A stretch of 36,976 bases of DNA, taken from positions 1 to 36,976 of the forward strand of contig JABFSL010000125.1 in assembly GCA_013140605.1 (NCBI GenBank). The letters run 5' to 3'. A program made the position numbers and the translations under genes. The first letter of the stretch is position 1, and every line of letters starts with the position of its first letter. This DNA comes from Anaerolineales bacterium (lineage in GTDB: Bacteria > Chloroflexota > Anaerolineae > Anaerolineales > Villigracilaceae). Shown here in pieces: positions 24,678-32,162 of this stretch. Under the pieces are notes generated by a model, which saw only the letters and a program-made list of their open reading frames with translations, searched no databases and was not told the DNA's origin.

Positions 24678-24707
24678 AAAACAGAGCATTGATAGATGCT
24701 CTGTTTT
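24678..24707 (-). terminator. Terminator of the ArsR-MFS operon
   Basis: The arms 24678-24689 and 24696-24707 (AAAACAGAGCAT and complement) pair over 12 bp with a 6-nt loop. On the minus strand the T-tract continues at 24675-24680. Confidence 0.8.
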
Positions 24708-24725
24708 AAATGCCTTCGCAAGACT

Positions 24726-24747
24726 AAGCCGCCGAGGACGGCGGCTT
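24726..24747. repeat. GC-rich stem-loop after the MFS gene
   Basis: AAGCCGCCG-AGGA-CGGCGGCTT is a perfect 9-bp stem lying 10 bp beyond the MFS stop and 18 bp before the T-tailed terminator. It may act with it to protect the mRNA 3' end. Confidence 0.5.
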
Positions 24748-24757
24748 GAGCATTAGA

Positions 24758-26047
24758 TCAATCCGCCGCGGCTGGGGTTGTAACCGCACTGATGCTTCCT
24801 CGCCAGAAAAACGCCCAGTACATGATGACCGAGATTGTGTAAAGGATGATCGTGCCGATGAATGGGGGGCCAAATCCATATTTGACTTGCAGCCAGCCGC
24901 TGATGGTGGGGCTGAATGCCCAGCCGAAATTCCATGCCATGCTGGTCAAGCTCGCAACAGTCGCGCGCGCCGACGGCTCAACATGCTCCATGATAAAGGT
25001 TTGATAAACGGGCGAACTCATGTTCATTAAGGAGAGACGGATGTAATAACTCGCGGCGCCGACCCATACGATGGGGGAGAAGCCAAGCAAAATCAGGAAT
25101 GGAATCGAAAGCGCCTGCGTGATGACAACCAATTGAATCTTGCCTGTTCGTTCCGCGAGCGGCGGCGCAATCAACAATCCGATGCCCATAGCCAGCGAAC
25201 CCCATGCGAACAATGTGCCGATGACCGTGTCCGGTTGGTGATGGACGACGCGGAAGAAAACATTCATGAACGGCATGATCAAGCCCGCACCGAGAGAGGT
25301 GAGAAGCATCGGTAGAATCAACTTGGTCAGCAGGAGTGGATTTTTTGCCGCGTAATGAAAAGGCGCGAACACCGCGCGTTGACTCTTCTCCAGCCTTGGC
25401 GACTTGAGAGATAACAGTGGGATGATCGCGATTGCCGCGCCGACACCGATAATGAAAATGGAATTACCGTACGCCATGCTGCTGGTAGCGGTCACGTTTT
25501 GAGCATTGCCCAGCCATGTGGGCAGGTAGCCGCCGATCCAGTTGCCGACGGAGGCCATTGTCATTTGCAATCCCTGACCAAAGCTGAATAGATAGGTGCG
25601 TTCCTTTTCGTCGCTGTTTTCCATCAGGAAGGGCGACATGGTCACGCCCGCGAGACTCTGCGCGATGCCTGAGACGATGTTCATGGCATAGAACATTTCC
25701 TCTGACGGCCAGATCGCCATTGCCAGAATGGATAAACTCAACAAAGCGCCGGAGATGATCAACGAACCTTTGCGTCCAATCATGTCTGCAAGGTAGCCCA
25801 GCGGCAGTGCCGCCAGCAATGCAACGAAGCTGCTGGTCGTGATCAGGTTGCCGAGCATGGCTTCGTTGAATCCGAGACTGAGCACAAAAAAGTTGAACAA
25901 CAAACGAAAGACGCCCATCACTCCACCGGTGATAATGACGTTTAAAAGGTACATCCGCGCGTTCGGTTTGAAGGCACGGATATGTACTCCGTATTCATTG
26001 ATCAAGTGAATAGGGTTGAAGGATATTTTCGGCTTTTGATTATTCAT
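24758..26047 (-). CDS. Major facilitator superfamily transporter
   Basis: This is a 429-residue polytopic membrane protein with about 12 hydrophobic segments. The MFS motif A-like loop between TM2 and TM3 reads LGYLADMIGRKGSLIISG. The second half begins after a cytoplasmic loop with SLKSPRLEKSQRAV. The substrate cannot be read from the sequence. The gene sits 9 bp behind an ArsR-type regulator and shares its operator, so expression probably responds to whatever ligand inactivates that regulator. Drug or metabolite efflux is a reasonable guess. Confidence 0.88.
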   Translation of the reverse strand: MNNQKPKISFNPIHLINEYGVHIRAFKPNARMYLLNVIITGGVMGVFRLLFNFFVLSLGFNEAMLGNLITTSSFVALLAALPLGYLADMIGRKGSLIISGALLSLSILAMAIWPSEEMFYAMNIVSGIAQSLAGVTMSPFLMENSDEKERTYLFSFGQGLQMTMASVGNWIGGYLPTWLGNAQNVTATSSMAYGNSIFIIGVGAAIAIIPLLSLKSPRLEKSQRAVFAPFHYAAKNPLLLTKLILPMLLTSLGAGLIMPFMNVFFRVVHHQPDTVIGTLFAWGSLAMGIGLLIAPPLAERTGKIQLVVITQALSIPFLILLGFSPIVWVGAASYYIRLSLMNMSSPVYQTFIMEHVEPSARATVASLTSMAWNFGWAFSPTISGWLQVKYGFGPPFIGTIILYTISVIMYWAFFWRGSISAVTTPAAAD

Positions 26048-26056
26048 TCCGGCTGT

Positions 26057-27166
26057 TTATTCCTGGGTCGGGTCGCTTTGTAGAAAGGAGGTTAGATTTC
26101 CAAACGCGGATTCGAGTGCCTGTTTGCGGATCGCATACCGTTTTTCATCGTGTTCCAATGAAAGTTCCACGAGGCTGGCAAGACGTAATTCACTTAAGTG
26201 GTGTGTCACTGTGGGGGGGCGCAATTGTAATTTACGGGCGAGTTCCGAGGGCGTCAGGCTTTCGTGTGAAAGATAAAAAAGGATCTTCAAACGGGTTGGG
26301 TCTGCCAGCGCTTTGAGTGAGCGCAGCAAACCATCGGGGACTGTCTCGCCGGGAATCACAGACATGTTTGCCGGCCGCGCGCCAAAAACAACCAGCTGGG
26401 TATCGGCATCCAGTTTTTCAAACAAAATAAGCGGCGTGGTCCAGAACGCGGGGGCGAAGATGAATTTGGGCGCTCGGAATTCCTCTCCCAATTGAACACC
26501 CTGTGAAAGTTCCACGAATAATTCCTCAACGGGCATACTGGTTGAAAGAGTCTTTGCGCGCTCCAAACCTGCTTTGAGAACGGGTGTGATCCGCTTTTCT
26601 TCCTCTTCAAAAAAAGCCTGATAATAGGATTGCAGGGCTGAAAGAAAACCATCGCCCAATTCATCGGGGCGGCTCCACCAATCAAGTGTGCGTTCCAGTG
26701 ATTCCCTTTTTAGCGATGGACCCGATTTTTTTCCGAGGACCTTCATAAAGAAGTCTGCATCTTCAACATTCCACGCCCGGCTGTCTGCGATTCTCAACAG
26801 GGTCTCGTTGAACTGTTTATGTTTCGCTAATTTCTCCGTATCCTGCTCCATGCAGGGTCTGTCCACTCCCATTAATTTGATCATCCGCTGTGAAGCTGGG
26901 ATCTGCTTTAAGGCCCACAGTGCGCTGATGGCATCCTTGGGCGCGGGCAGGCTGTTGATCCAGTTCATGGGCACACCGGTAACCGAGTACACATCCTCCA
27001 GCAATTTGCGTTCGACCGCCGGGATGCGAGAGCGGACTCCGGCGGCCCACGAAGCGCGGATTCCAAAATGGTCAGGTACATGCAAAACGTGCAGACTGAT
27101 GAAAAATTCGTAGGCAGTGCCAAAGTCCCATTGAATGGTGGGGGAGAAGTTTGTTTCGTCGGTCAT
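26057..27166 (-). CDS. ArsR-family transcriptional regulator with large N-terminal domain
   Basis: The protein has 369 residues. The C-terminal about 95 residues are a winged helix-turn-helix of the ArsR/SmtB type: LLRSLKALADPTRLKILFYL, SHESLTPSELARKL and QLRPPTVTHHLSELR with wing EHDEKRYAI. No metal-binding CxC is in helix 3. The N-terminal about 260 residues are an unrecognised, mostly helical domain that may sense a ligand. It lies in the ArsR-MFS operon, and GAGGAA precedes ATG 27166. It probably represses its own promoter through the twin palindrome at 27464-27495. Confidence 0.85.
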   Translation of the reverse strand: MTDETNFSPTIQWDFGTAYEFFISLHVLHVPDHFGIRASWAAGVRSRIPAVERKLLEDVYSVTGVPMNWINSLPAPKDAISALWALKQIPASQRMIKLMGVDRPCMEQDTEKLAKHKQFNETLLRIADSRAWNVEDADFFMKVLGKKSGPSLKRESLERTLDWWSRPDELGDGFLSALQSYYQAFFEEEEKRITPVLKAGLERAKTLSTSMPVEELFVELSQGVQLGEEFRAPKFIFAPAFWTTPLILFEKLDADTQLVVFGARPANMSVIPGETVPDGLLRSLKALADPTRLKILFYLSHESLTPSELARKLQLRPPTVTHHLSELRLASLVELSLEHDEKRYAIRKQALESAFGNLTSFLQSDPTQE

Positions 27167-27188
27167 GGTTTCCTCAATGAGTTCCTGC

Positions 27189-27416
27189 CTAATTCCTTTT
27201 CAATTTTTTTCCAATGGAAATAAGCAGCTTGCCAGTATTCTGGTCAATGTGATCGTTGAAAGGCGGGATATTCACAAACATCTTTCCAATTGTTTCAAGG
27301 ACCTGCCCGGTCTCATGGGTAAAGAGTGTGCGCACGTTGGAAGGTTGAACATCCGCTGAACTGGATGAATCTGCATAGGCCGTTGATTTTTTCTTTTCAA
27401 TAAAATGAGTGGTCAT
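27189..27416 (-). CDS. Small hypothetical protein leading the ArsR-MFS operon
   Basis: This is a 75-residue soluble protein. The N-terminus is charged and Ser-rich (EKKKSTAYADSSSSADV). The remainder (FTHETGQVLETIGKMFVNIP then a basic LLISIGKKLKRN end) could form two amphipathic helices. No family is recognised. A strong ribosome binding site (GAAAGGAG, 5 bp upstream of ATG 27416) and a promoter make it likely to be expressed as the first gene of the operon. Confidence 0.6.
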   Translation of the reverse strand: MTTHFIEKKKSTAYADSSSSADVQPSNVRTLFTHETGQVLETIGKMFVNIPPFNDHIDQNTGKLLISIGKKLKRN

Positions 27417-27463
27417 GGCGAACTCCTTTCAAAAATAAAGCGTACGTTAGGCATTTGACTGTG

Positions 27464-27512
27464 TTAGACGTTTATCTAATTAGATGATAGTCTAACAAAA
27501 AAGATTTGTCAA
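27464..27512 (-). promoter_or_regulatory. ArsR-MFS operon promoter with two abutting palindromic operators
   Basis: On the minus strand the consensus TTGACA (27507-27512) and TATCAT (27484-27489) are 17 bp apart. Two 16-bp palindromes of the form TTAGA-N6-TCTAA lie end to end: 27464-27479 (TTAGACGTTTATCTAA) and 27480-27495 (TTAGATGATAGTCTAA). The second covers the -10. Together they make a 34-bp interrupted palindrome with outer arms GTTAGAC and GTCTAAC. Confidence 0.75.
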
Positions 27513-27535
27513 GAGTTAATTACCACCTTTTAGCG

Positions 27536-27541
27536 TATAAT
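27536..27541 (+). promoter_or_regulatory. -10 element for the coiled-coil membrane protein gene
   Basis: This is a perfect TATAAT divergent from the ArsR promoter. No good -35 lies at 16-18 bp. The predicted transcript would pass through the hairpin at 27561-27607. Confidence 0.4.
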
Positions 27542-27560
27542 TTTCCAAGATATTTGGAGT

Positions 27561-27607
27561 GCGGACTTCGGTCCGCTTTTTACCTCAAACAGCGGTCTGA
27601 AGTCCGC
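27561..27607 (+). promoter_or_regulatory. Terminator hairpin and complementary second copy in a leader (attenuator-like or repeat)
   Basis: GCGGAC-TTCG-GTCCGC followed by TTTTT (27577-27581) is a compact intrinsic terminator inside the presumed leader. A second segment, GCGGTCTGAAGTCCGC (27592-27607), is nearly the reverse complement of the first and could pair with it instead. This may be a regulatory switch or a dispersed hairpin repeat. Confidence 0.45.
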
Positions 27608-27627
27608 GTTCCAATGAGAAGGAAAAA

Positions 27628-28455
27628 ATGATGCGAAAAATCTTGATCGGTACCTTGATCGTTCTCAGTTCCACCTTTCTGATTCTGAGCATCCTTGGAA
27701 TCGCCCTGGCGTGGGTTTATAACGAACCGCTGACAAAGGAAACGACCACCCGCCTGCGGGAAATTGACTCGCAACTGGCGCAGATCCAAACTGACCTGCG
27801 TAACGCCAAAGCCGAAGTGGAGCGCGCCTTGCGCATCATCCAATCTGCTGAGGATTCGCTGGCTTCACTCACGCAACAGACCGCGGATGCGAAGACTTTA
27901 TTGGAAGATGTCAACGCCACGCTGGACGATAAGCTGATTCCCGGCTTGGAGGCGACGCGCACGAATATCACCGAGGTGCGAAACACATTGGAAGATCTGC
28001 GCGCCACGCTGAAACAGGTTAACGAACTTCCATTCATCAACCTAAATATTCCGGGCGATGAATTACTTTTAAGTATCATCGGTCAGGTTGATTCGCTCGA
28101 CAGTGAAATTGTCAACGTGCAGGATCTGGCGCAGCGCGCATCCACTTTTATCAGCGATACATCCTATCTGTTGGGAGGGGATTTCAACGAGACAAAACAG
28201 AAGCTCGAAGACCTTGTGCTTGTCCTTGCTGAATATGACCAAAAGACCGCTGACTGGCGTGGACAGATCGCGACGGTTATTGAGTCTGCGCCGCGCTGGA
28301 TCGACAACGCCTCTCTCTCCCTGACGCTGGGTCTGCTGTGGTTTGGATTCTCTCAGTTTGGGCTGATCCTGCACGGGCTGGGCATGAAGCGCGGAATCGA
28401 TCTGCTGGATGTACTGCGGACGAAGTCTGAGTCATCCGAAGATATGGCAATTTGA
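27628..28455 (+). CDS. Coiled-coil membrane protein of unknown function
   Basis: This is a 275-residue protein. The N-terminal TM helix is about 4-31 (ILIGTLIVLSSTFLILSILG). A long heptad-rich region follows, about 38-125 (LREIDSQLAQIQTDLRNAKA and on), consistent with an extended coiled coil outside the membrane. A second TM segment lies near 232-255 (LSLTLGLLWFGFSQFGLILH). The topology is two membrane anchors flanking a coiled-coil and helical ectodomain. I do not recognise the family. It is followed after 31 bp by a LuxR-type regulator with its own promoter. Confidence 0.7.
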   Translation: MMRKILIGTLIVLSSTFLILSILGIALAWVYNEPLTKETTTRLREIDSQLAQIQTDLRNAKAEVERALRIIQSAEDSLASLTQQTADAKTLLEDVNATLDDKLIPGLEATRTNITEVRNTLEDLRATLKQVNELPFINLNIPGDELLLSIIGQVDSLDSEIVNVQDLAQRASTFISDTSYLLGGDFNETKQKLEDLVLVLAEYDQKTADWRGQIATVIESAPRWIDNASLSLTLGLLWFGFSQFGLILHGLGMKRGIDLLDVLRTKSESSEDMAI

Positions 28456-28487
28456 CTTGGAACAAATGTTCTAATATAATGCCTGCA
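28452..28487 (+). promoter_or_regulatory. Consensus promoter predicting a leaderless luxR-type transcript
   Basis: TTGACT (28452-28457), a 17-bp spacer and TATAAT (28475-28480) form a strong promoter. The ATG of the next gene begins 7 nt after the -10, exactly where transcription should start. It overlaps the end of the upstream gene. Confidence 0.7.
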
Positions 28488-28915
28488 TGTTTCTACTACC
28501 CCGCCGTCTCAGGCAACTGCTGGAAAATAAAAAGGGTGATGATGAATCGCGCATATTTCTTCAGGATGAAGAGATCATCACGCTGGTAAGAAATGCCGCC
28601 AAACAACAAGGCCGTTCGGAGGAGGAAATCATTACCGATTTTACGAGGGCTGGCTGGGATCAACTTCAACAGATAGCCGAAATGGAAGAGCGCTGGGATT
28701 CGCTCTCGCGCCGCGAACAACAGGTTGCGGCATTGATCTGCCTTGGCCATAGGAATTATCAGATCGCTGAAATTTTGGTGATCGCACCTGAAACGGTGAA
28801 GACCCATTTGCAAAATATATTTACCAAATTCAATTTGAGAAGCAGCAAGGAATTGCGCCTTACGCTAAAAGATTGGAACTTTGCTGAATGGTGGGAGCAA
28901 AACCAGCAGGCGTAA
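28487..28915 (+). CDS. LuxR-type (GerE) helix-turn-helix regulator
   Basis: This is a 142-residue protein. Residues about 70-130 are a LuxR-type DNA-binding domain: WDSLSRREQQVAALICLG, NYQIAEILVIAPETVKTHLQ and NIFTKFNLRSSKELRLTL, with the typical ETVKTHLxNIxxKL pattern. The N-terminal 65 residues are charged and helical (DEEIITLVRNAAKQQGRSEE) and match no sensor domain I know. There is no receiver domain, so this is not a two-component regulator. A terminator follows. Confidence 0.83.
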   Translation: MFLLPRRLRQLLENKKGDDESRIFLQDEEIITLVRNAAKQQGRSEEEIITDFTRAGWDQLQQIAEMEERWDSLSRREQQVAALICLGHRNYQIAEILVIAPETVKTHLQNIFTKFNLRSSKELRLTLKDWNFAEWWEQNQQA

Positions 28916-28968
28916 GGTAACCAGATCAGCGCCTCCCCATATTTGGGTCAACCAATGGTTTACCCCAA

Positions 28969-29008
28969 CAATCCCCTGACAAATCCCCCGTCAGGGGATT
29001 GTTATTTT
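28969..29008 (+). terminator. Terminator after the LuxR-type gene
   Basis: CAATCCCCTGAC and GTCAGGGGATTG pair perfectly over 12 bp around a 9-nt loop, followed by TTATTTT. Confidence 0.88.
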
Positions 29009-29075
29009 AATTTCCATGAGCTAATTTATAAGGCCTGCCTGTATTACGATTCGATTTTTTTCTGAGGATTTACAA

Positions 29076-29501
29076 ATGACTTTACTGAAACGACCGATTA
29101 ATGTTTTTCTTGTTCATACTCATCGTGACAGGCAAGCTGTCCACGATCTATATGCCTGCCTTGCGAGAAATGGCATAAAAGCCTGGCTGGATACGGAAAG
29201 TTTGCAACCCGGTCAGGATTGGCGGCATGAGATCCGCAGGGCAATTCTGATGAGCGATATTGCCATTGTGTGTTTATCGAGGAGTTTTATTCGGCATCAG
29301 GGATTTTGCCAGGAGGAGTTGAAGATCGCGCTTGAAAAGGCAAATTTACTTCCCAACGGTGAAACGTTTATTATCCCCGCCCGCCTTGAAAAATGCGATA
29401 CGCCTGAATCGCTGAGCGGCTGGCACCGCGTAGATCTGTTCGAAGAAGATGGGTACAAAAAACTCATCCGCTCGCTGCGGAAATATGTTAGAGCGGATTA
29501 A
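29076..29501 (+). CDS. Stand-alone TIR-domain protein
   Basis: This 141-residue protein is a TIR domain and little else. Seen: NVFLVHTHRDRQAVHDLYAC (strand A and first helix), GIKAWLDTESLQPGQDWRHE (BB-loop region), IRRAILMSDIAIVCLSRSFI, and GFCQEELKIALEKA with the predicted catalytic Glu (E81). IIPARLEKCDTPESL and HRVDLFEEDGYKKLIRSL complete the fold. Bacterial TIR domains often cleave NAD+. It is clearly paralogous to the N-terminus of the protein at 34793 and to the decayed fragments between. GAGG 9 bp upstream supports ATG 29076. Confidence 0.88.
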   Translation: MTLLKRPINVFLVHTHRDRQAVHDLYACLARNGIKAWLDTESLQPGQDWRHEIRRAILMSDIAIVCLSRSFIRHQGFCQEELKIALEKANLLPNGETFIIPARLEKCDTPESLSGWHRVDLFEEDGYKKLIRSLRKYVRAD

Positions 29502-29506
29502 TTCAA

Positions 29507-30433
29507 TTACTCGCCTCCATCGGCCGCGCAGCGAAAACCGATCTGGCTGTCGAAGAAGTGCTGGGGTGTGCCGATGGCCCGTGATGTTGCACGCAAATAT
29601 TGTGACAGACTTTTAACGCCGCCCCCGCGCAAAGTTTTGTAATCGCCGAATCCTGGTCCCTGTGGATCGTTGGCTGGTGAAGTTGAATAGTAGTCCGCCT
29701 GATACCAGTCATTGACCCATTCCCATACATTGCCTGCCATGTTCAACACGCCGTACGGACTGGCTCCATTTGGATAATCTTCCACGTTGGCTGTGCGGCA
29801 GGTTTTGCTGTACCCGCATCTGGGGGCGGTTGGATCGGTGTTGATGGTTTTGTCGCATCCAAAATAATTTGCATGGGCGCAATCGAGCGAGTTTCCCCAC
29901 GGGTAGAGGCGGCCATCTGTTCCGCGCGCGGCTTTTTCCCACTCCGCTTCAGAAGGGAGCCGCCTGCCAGCCCATTGACAGTATTCCTCAGCGGCGTCAG
30001 AGGCGTAGACAAAGGCGGGAAAATTTTGATAGTCTGGATGAACAGCATAAGGGATGAAGCTTGAAGCGGTCGTTTCGTATACATCGGGACGGCAGGCACC
30101 GGCATCCAGGCATTTGAGAAAGCTGACGTTGGTCACTTCGGTGCGGTCAATCCAAAACGCATCCAGATGAACTTTGTGCTGGGGTTTCTCATCTTCATCG
30201 GCCAGAGGATCATTTTCATTTGCCCCCATGATGAATTCCCCGGCAGGCACACAGATAAGGGTTACACCATCCACAGGAGATGTCCAGGTTTGGCCGATGC
30301 TCGTACATTCACCGGGCGATGGAGTATTGGTCGGTGATGGAAGTTGGGAATCGGTTGATATGACAGCCTTACGGCCGCAAGCGGTGCTTATCAATATGAA
30401 GATGAATAGAAAGAGAATATAAACGCGTTTCAA
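29507..30433 (-). CDS. SUMF1/FGE-fold lipoprotein
   Basis: This is a 308-residue surface lipoprotein. The start is TTG 30433, supported by GGAG 6 bp upstream. The signal peptide ends in lipobox STAC (Cys19), followed by a Ser/Thr/Pro linker. The domain is the formylglycine-generating-enzyme fold: LICVPAGEFIMGANENDPLA, FWIDRTEVTNVSFLKCL, CQWAGRRLPSEAEWEKAARG, YPWGNSLDCAHAN, NMAGNVWEWVNDWY and, at the end, LRGGG followed by IGFRCA. Many such proteins lack oxidase activity and bind ligands or metals. It is divergent from the TIR gene at 30685 and paralogous to the one at 32163. Confidence 0.87.
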   Translation of the reverse strand: MKRVYILFLFIFILISTACGRKAVISTDSQLPSPTNTPSPGECTSIGQTWTSPVDGVTLICVPAGEFIMGANENDPLADEDEKPQHKVHLDAFWIDRTEVTNVSFLKCLDAGACRPDVYETTASSFIPYAVHPDYQNFPAFVYASDAAEEYCQWAGRRLPSEAEWEKAARGTDGRLYPWGNSLDCAHANYFGCDKTINTDPTAPRCGYSKTCRTANVEDYPNGASPYGVLNMAGNVWEWVNDWYQADYYSTSPANDPQGPGFGDYKTLRGGGVKSLSQYLRATSRAIGTPQHFFDSQIGFRCAADGGE

Positions 30434-30565
30434 TTCTTTCTCCGATCGTGTAAGGGTATTGTACCGCCGGATTTAAACCAGATTAATTGGATACCCGTGG
30501 CCAACTTTGCAGCAGACCTGCCCCAGCCCCGGATTCGCCGCTCAAAAACCATCTTAATGCTCGTG

Positions 30566-30581
30566 TTCGGTTGTATAATTT
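30566..30581 (+). promoter_or_regulatory. Repeated promoter core, copy 1
   Basis: TTCGGTTGTATAATTT contains a perfect -10 (30574-30579) and lies about 100 bp before the TIR gene at 30685. The identical 16-mer occurs at 32101-32116 and 34741-34756. The preceding bases ATGCTCGTG here resemble TTGCTCGTT at copy 3. Confidence 0.6.
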
Positions 30582-30684
30582 CAAAGACGGGAAATCAAAC
30601 CAAAACTTCTTACACGTTTATGACCCTTCGTGGTCGGATAGTAAATTTGGCGGTAATTTTAATTGTAAATATAAGGACATCATT

Positions 30685-31983
30685 ATGACCACTTTCATTT
30701 CCTATTCCAGAGTAAATTCGGATTTCGCGGTTAATATTGCAAAAGATTTGAGGTCAGCGGGGTTTGATATTTGGCTGGATCAACTTGATATCCCCACGGG
30801 TTCCCGTTGGGATGATGAACTGGAGAAGGCGCTGGATCGATGCTCAACGTTCCTGATCGTTCTGTCGCCCGAATCCATCAAATCGCAGAATGTTAAAGAT
30901 GAAATTGGTTACGCCATTGATGGGGGCAAGCATATCCTGCCTGTGTTGATTAAAAATTGCAAAATTCCGCTCAGGTTGAGACGGTTCCAGTTTGTGGATT
31001 TTACCGATGATTCATACAAGGAAAGTTTGGATCAAATCAAACAGATGCTTGGGAATACCAGCGAGTTACAGAAAGGGGATAAGGCTTCAGACAAAGTGGA
31101 AGATGAGTCTGCTCTTGTAAAGTCGCTGCTTAAGTGGAAGCCTCAACTCCCATATATCGTTGGCGGTATTGTCGTGATCGCGCTGGCATTTCTCTTCACT
31201 GGAAGATTCATGGCGGCTGGATCGACTCCAGCGGGGGATGTAACCATCACGCCCGCGCAAACATCCACGCTGATTCCTGCCACTGAGACGATAACATCGG
31301 TACCAACTGAATCAGCTACGCCGCCCGAACCCACCTCGACACTTGTACCAGCGACCGACACGCCTGTGCCTACTTTTACGCCCATTCCGACTGTGGAGAT
31401 TGGGCAGGATTGGATCATCGGCTGCGTCAGTAGTAAGTGGCAAATATATCCTTCAGCTCCAACAGTTGAAAGAGGCGATGGTTGTTGGGTGGAACCTGTT
31501 ATCAATACATTTTCTGCGGAGAATGGCGACCTGGATTTTCTGGCTGAGCGTGGAAGCGGGGATGCTGAAATCTACGGGTTATTTGCGCGCCTGCCGGAAA
31601 GCGGGACCGTCACATTCACAGTCCGCCTCAGGGATTTGGATAATGCCGACCTTTTGATGGGGGTTTTCCCCGAACCAGATGTGGCTTCACAAGGTTTATT
31701 AATGACCATTCTGAATGGTGATGTGAATAAGCGTTCTATCGATCAAAAAGACCCCTTGACCTATGTGACCGTTAACAGGACATCGGCTCTCAACCAGGGA
31801 AACGGTTTTTCGGTTTCATTTACATTCACAACACTCTCGGCCACCAGCAGGGTGAACCCCAGTGTTTTCACCACGAATCAAGTTTCCATTCGATCACCTC
31901 AAAAGTGGCTCTTTTTGGGATTTAAGGGTTTGAGAGGGCAGTATCGAATCGAAGGGACATTCCTGAATTTCGATTTGAGATGA
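30685..31983 (+). CDS. TIR domain, transmembrane helix and extracellular domain protein
   Basis: This is a 432-residue protein. ATG 30685 is chosen because AAGGA lies 7 bp upstream and the TIR fold begins right there; the frame is open further up but without TIR sequence. Residues 1-122 form a TIR domain: TFISYSRVNSDFAVNIAKDL, FDIWLDQLDIPTGSRWDDEL, FLIVLSPESIKSQNVKDEIG (candidate catalytic Glu73). Residues 154-176 are one TM helix (YIVGGIVVIALAFLFTGRF). A Thr/Pro-rich stalk follows (185-236), then an about 190-residue beta-rich domain I do not recognise. Topology would be cytosolic TIR and external C-terminus. Its TIR is of a different type from the other two. Confidence 0.85.
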   Translation: MTTFISYSRVNSDFAVNIAKDLRSAGFDIWLDQLDIPTGSRWDDELEKALDRCSTFLIVLSPESIKSQNVKDEIGYAIDGGKHILPVLIKNCKIPLRLRRFQFVDFTDDSYKESLDQIKQMLGNTSELQKGDKASDKVEDESALVKSLLKWKPQLPYIVGGIVVIALAFLFTGRFMAAGSTPAGDVTITPAQTSTLIPATETITSVPTESATPPEPTSTLVPATDTPVPTFTPIPTVEIGQDWIIGCVSSKWQIYPSAPTVERGDGCWVEPVINTFSAENGDLDFLAERGSGDAEIYGLFARLPESGTVTFTVRLRDLDNADLLMGVFPEPDVASQGLLMTILNGDVNKRSIDQKDPLTYVTVNRTSALNQGNGFSVSFTFTTLSATSRVNPSVFTTNQVSIRSPQKWLFLGFKGLRGQYRIEGTFLNFDLR

Positions 31984-32007
31984 CATGCCTGACGAAATTG
32001 AGATCAA

Positions 32008-32041
32008 AAAAGCTAGTCCGCTGCGGGACTGGCTTTTCATT
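32008..32041 (+). terminator. Terminator after the TIR-TM gene (cassette copy A)
   Basis: AAAAGCTAGTCC (32008-32019) and GGACTGGCTTTT (32026-32037) pair with one wobble around a 6-nt loop and end in the T-run. The right arm plus CATTT is repeated exactly in the terminator at 34674-34708. Confidence 0.8.
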
Positions 32042-32100
32042 TATTATGCCCTCACCGAATTCCCCGACTCTGACTGTCAATCAAAATTTACAGAGTTGTT

Positions 32101-32116
32101 TTCGGTTGTATAATTT
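32101..32116 (+). promoter_or_regulatory. Repeated promoter core, copy 2
   Basis: This is the identical TTCGGTTGTATAATTT, 46 bp upstream of the SUMF1-fold gene at 32163, with -10 at 32109-32114. Confidence 0.6.
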
Positions 32117-32162
32117 TAATCAGATATTTCACCAAGATAAAACATAATACCCAGAATGCGTA

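Noticed and set aside
30487-30684. N-terminal extension of the TIR-TM gene
   Set aside because: The frame is open but contains the repeated promoter and no TIR sequence. ATG 30685 has a ribosome binding site and begins the TIR fold.
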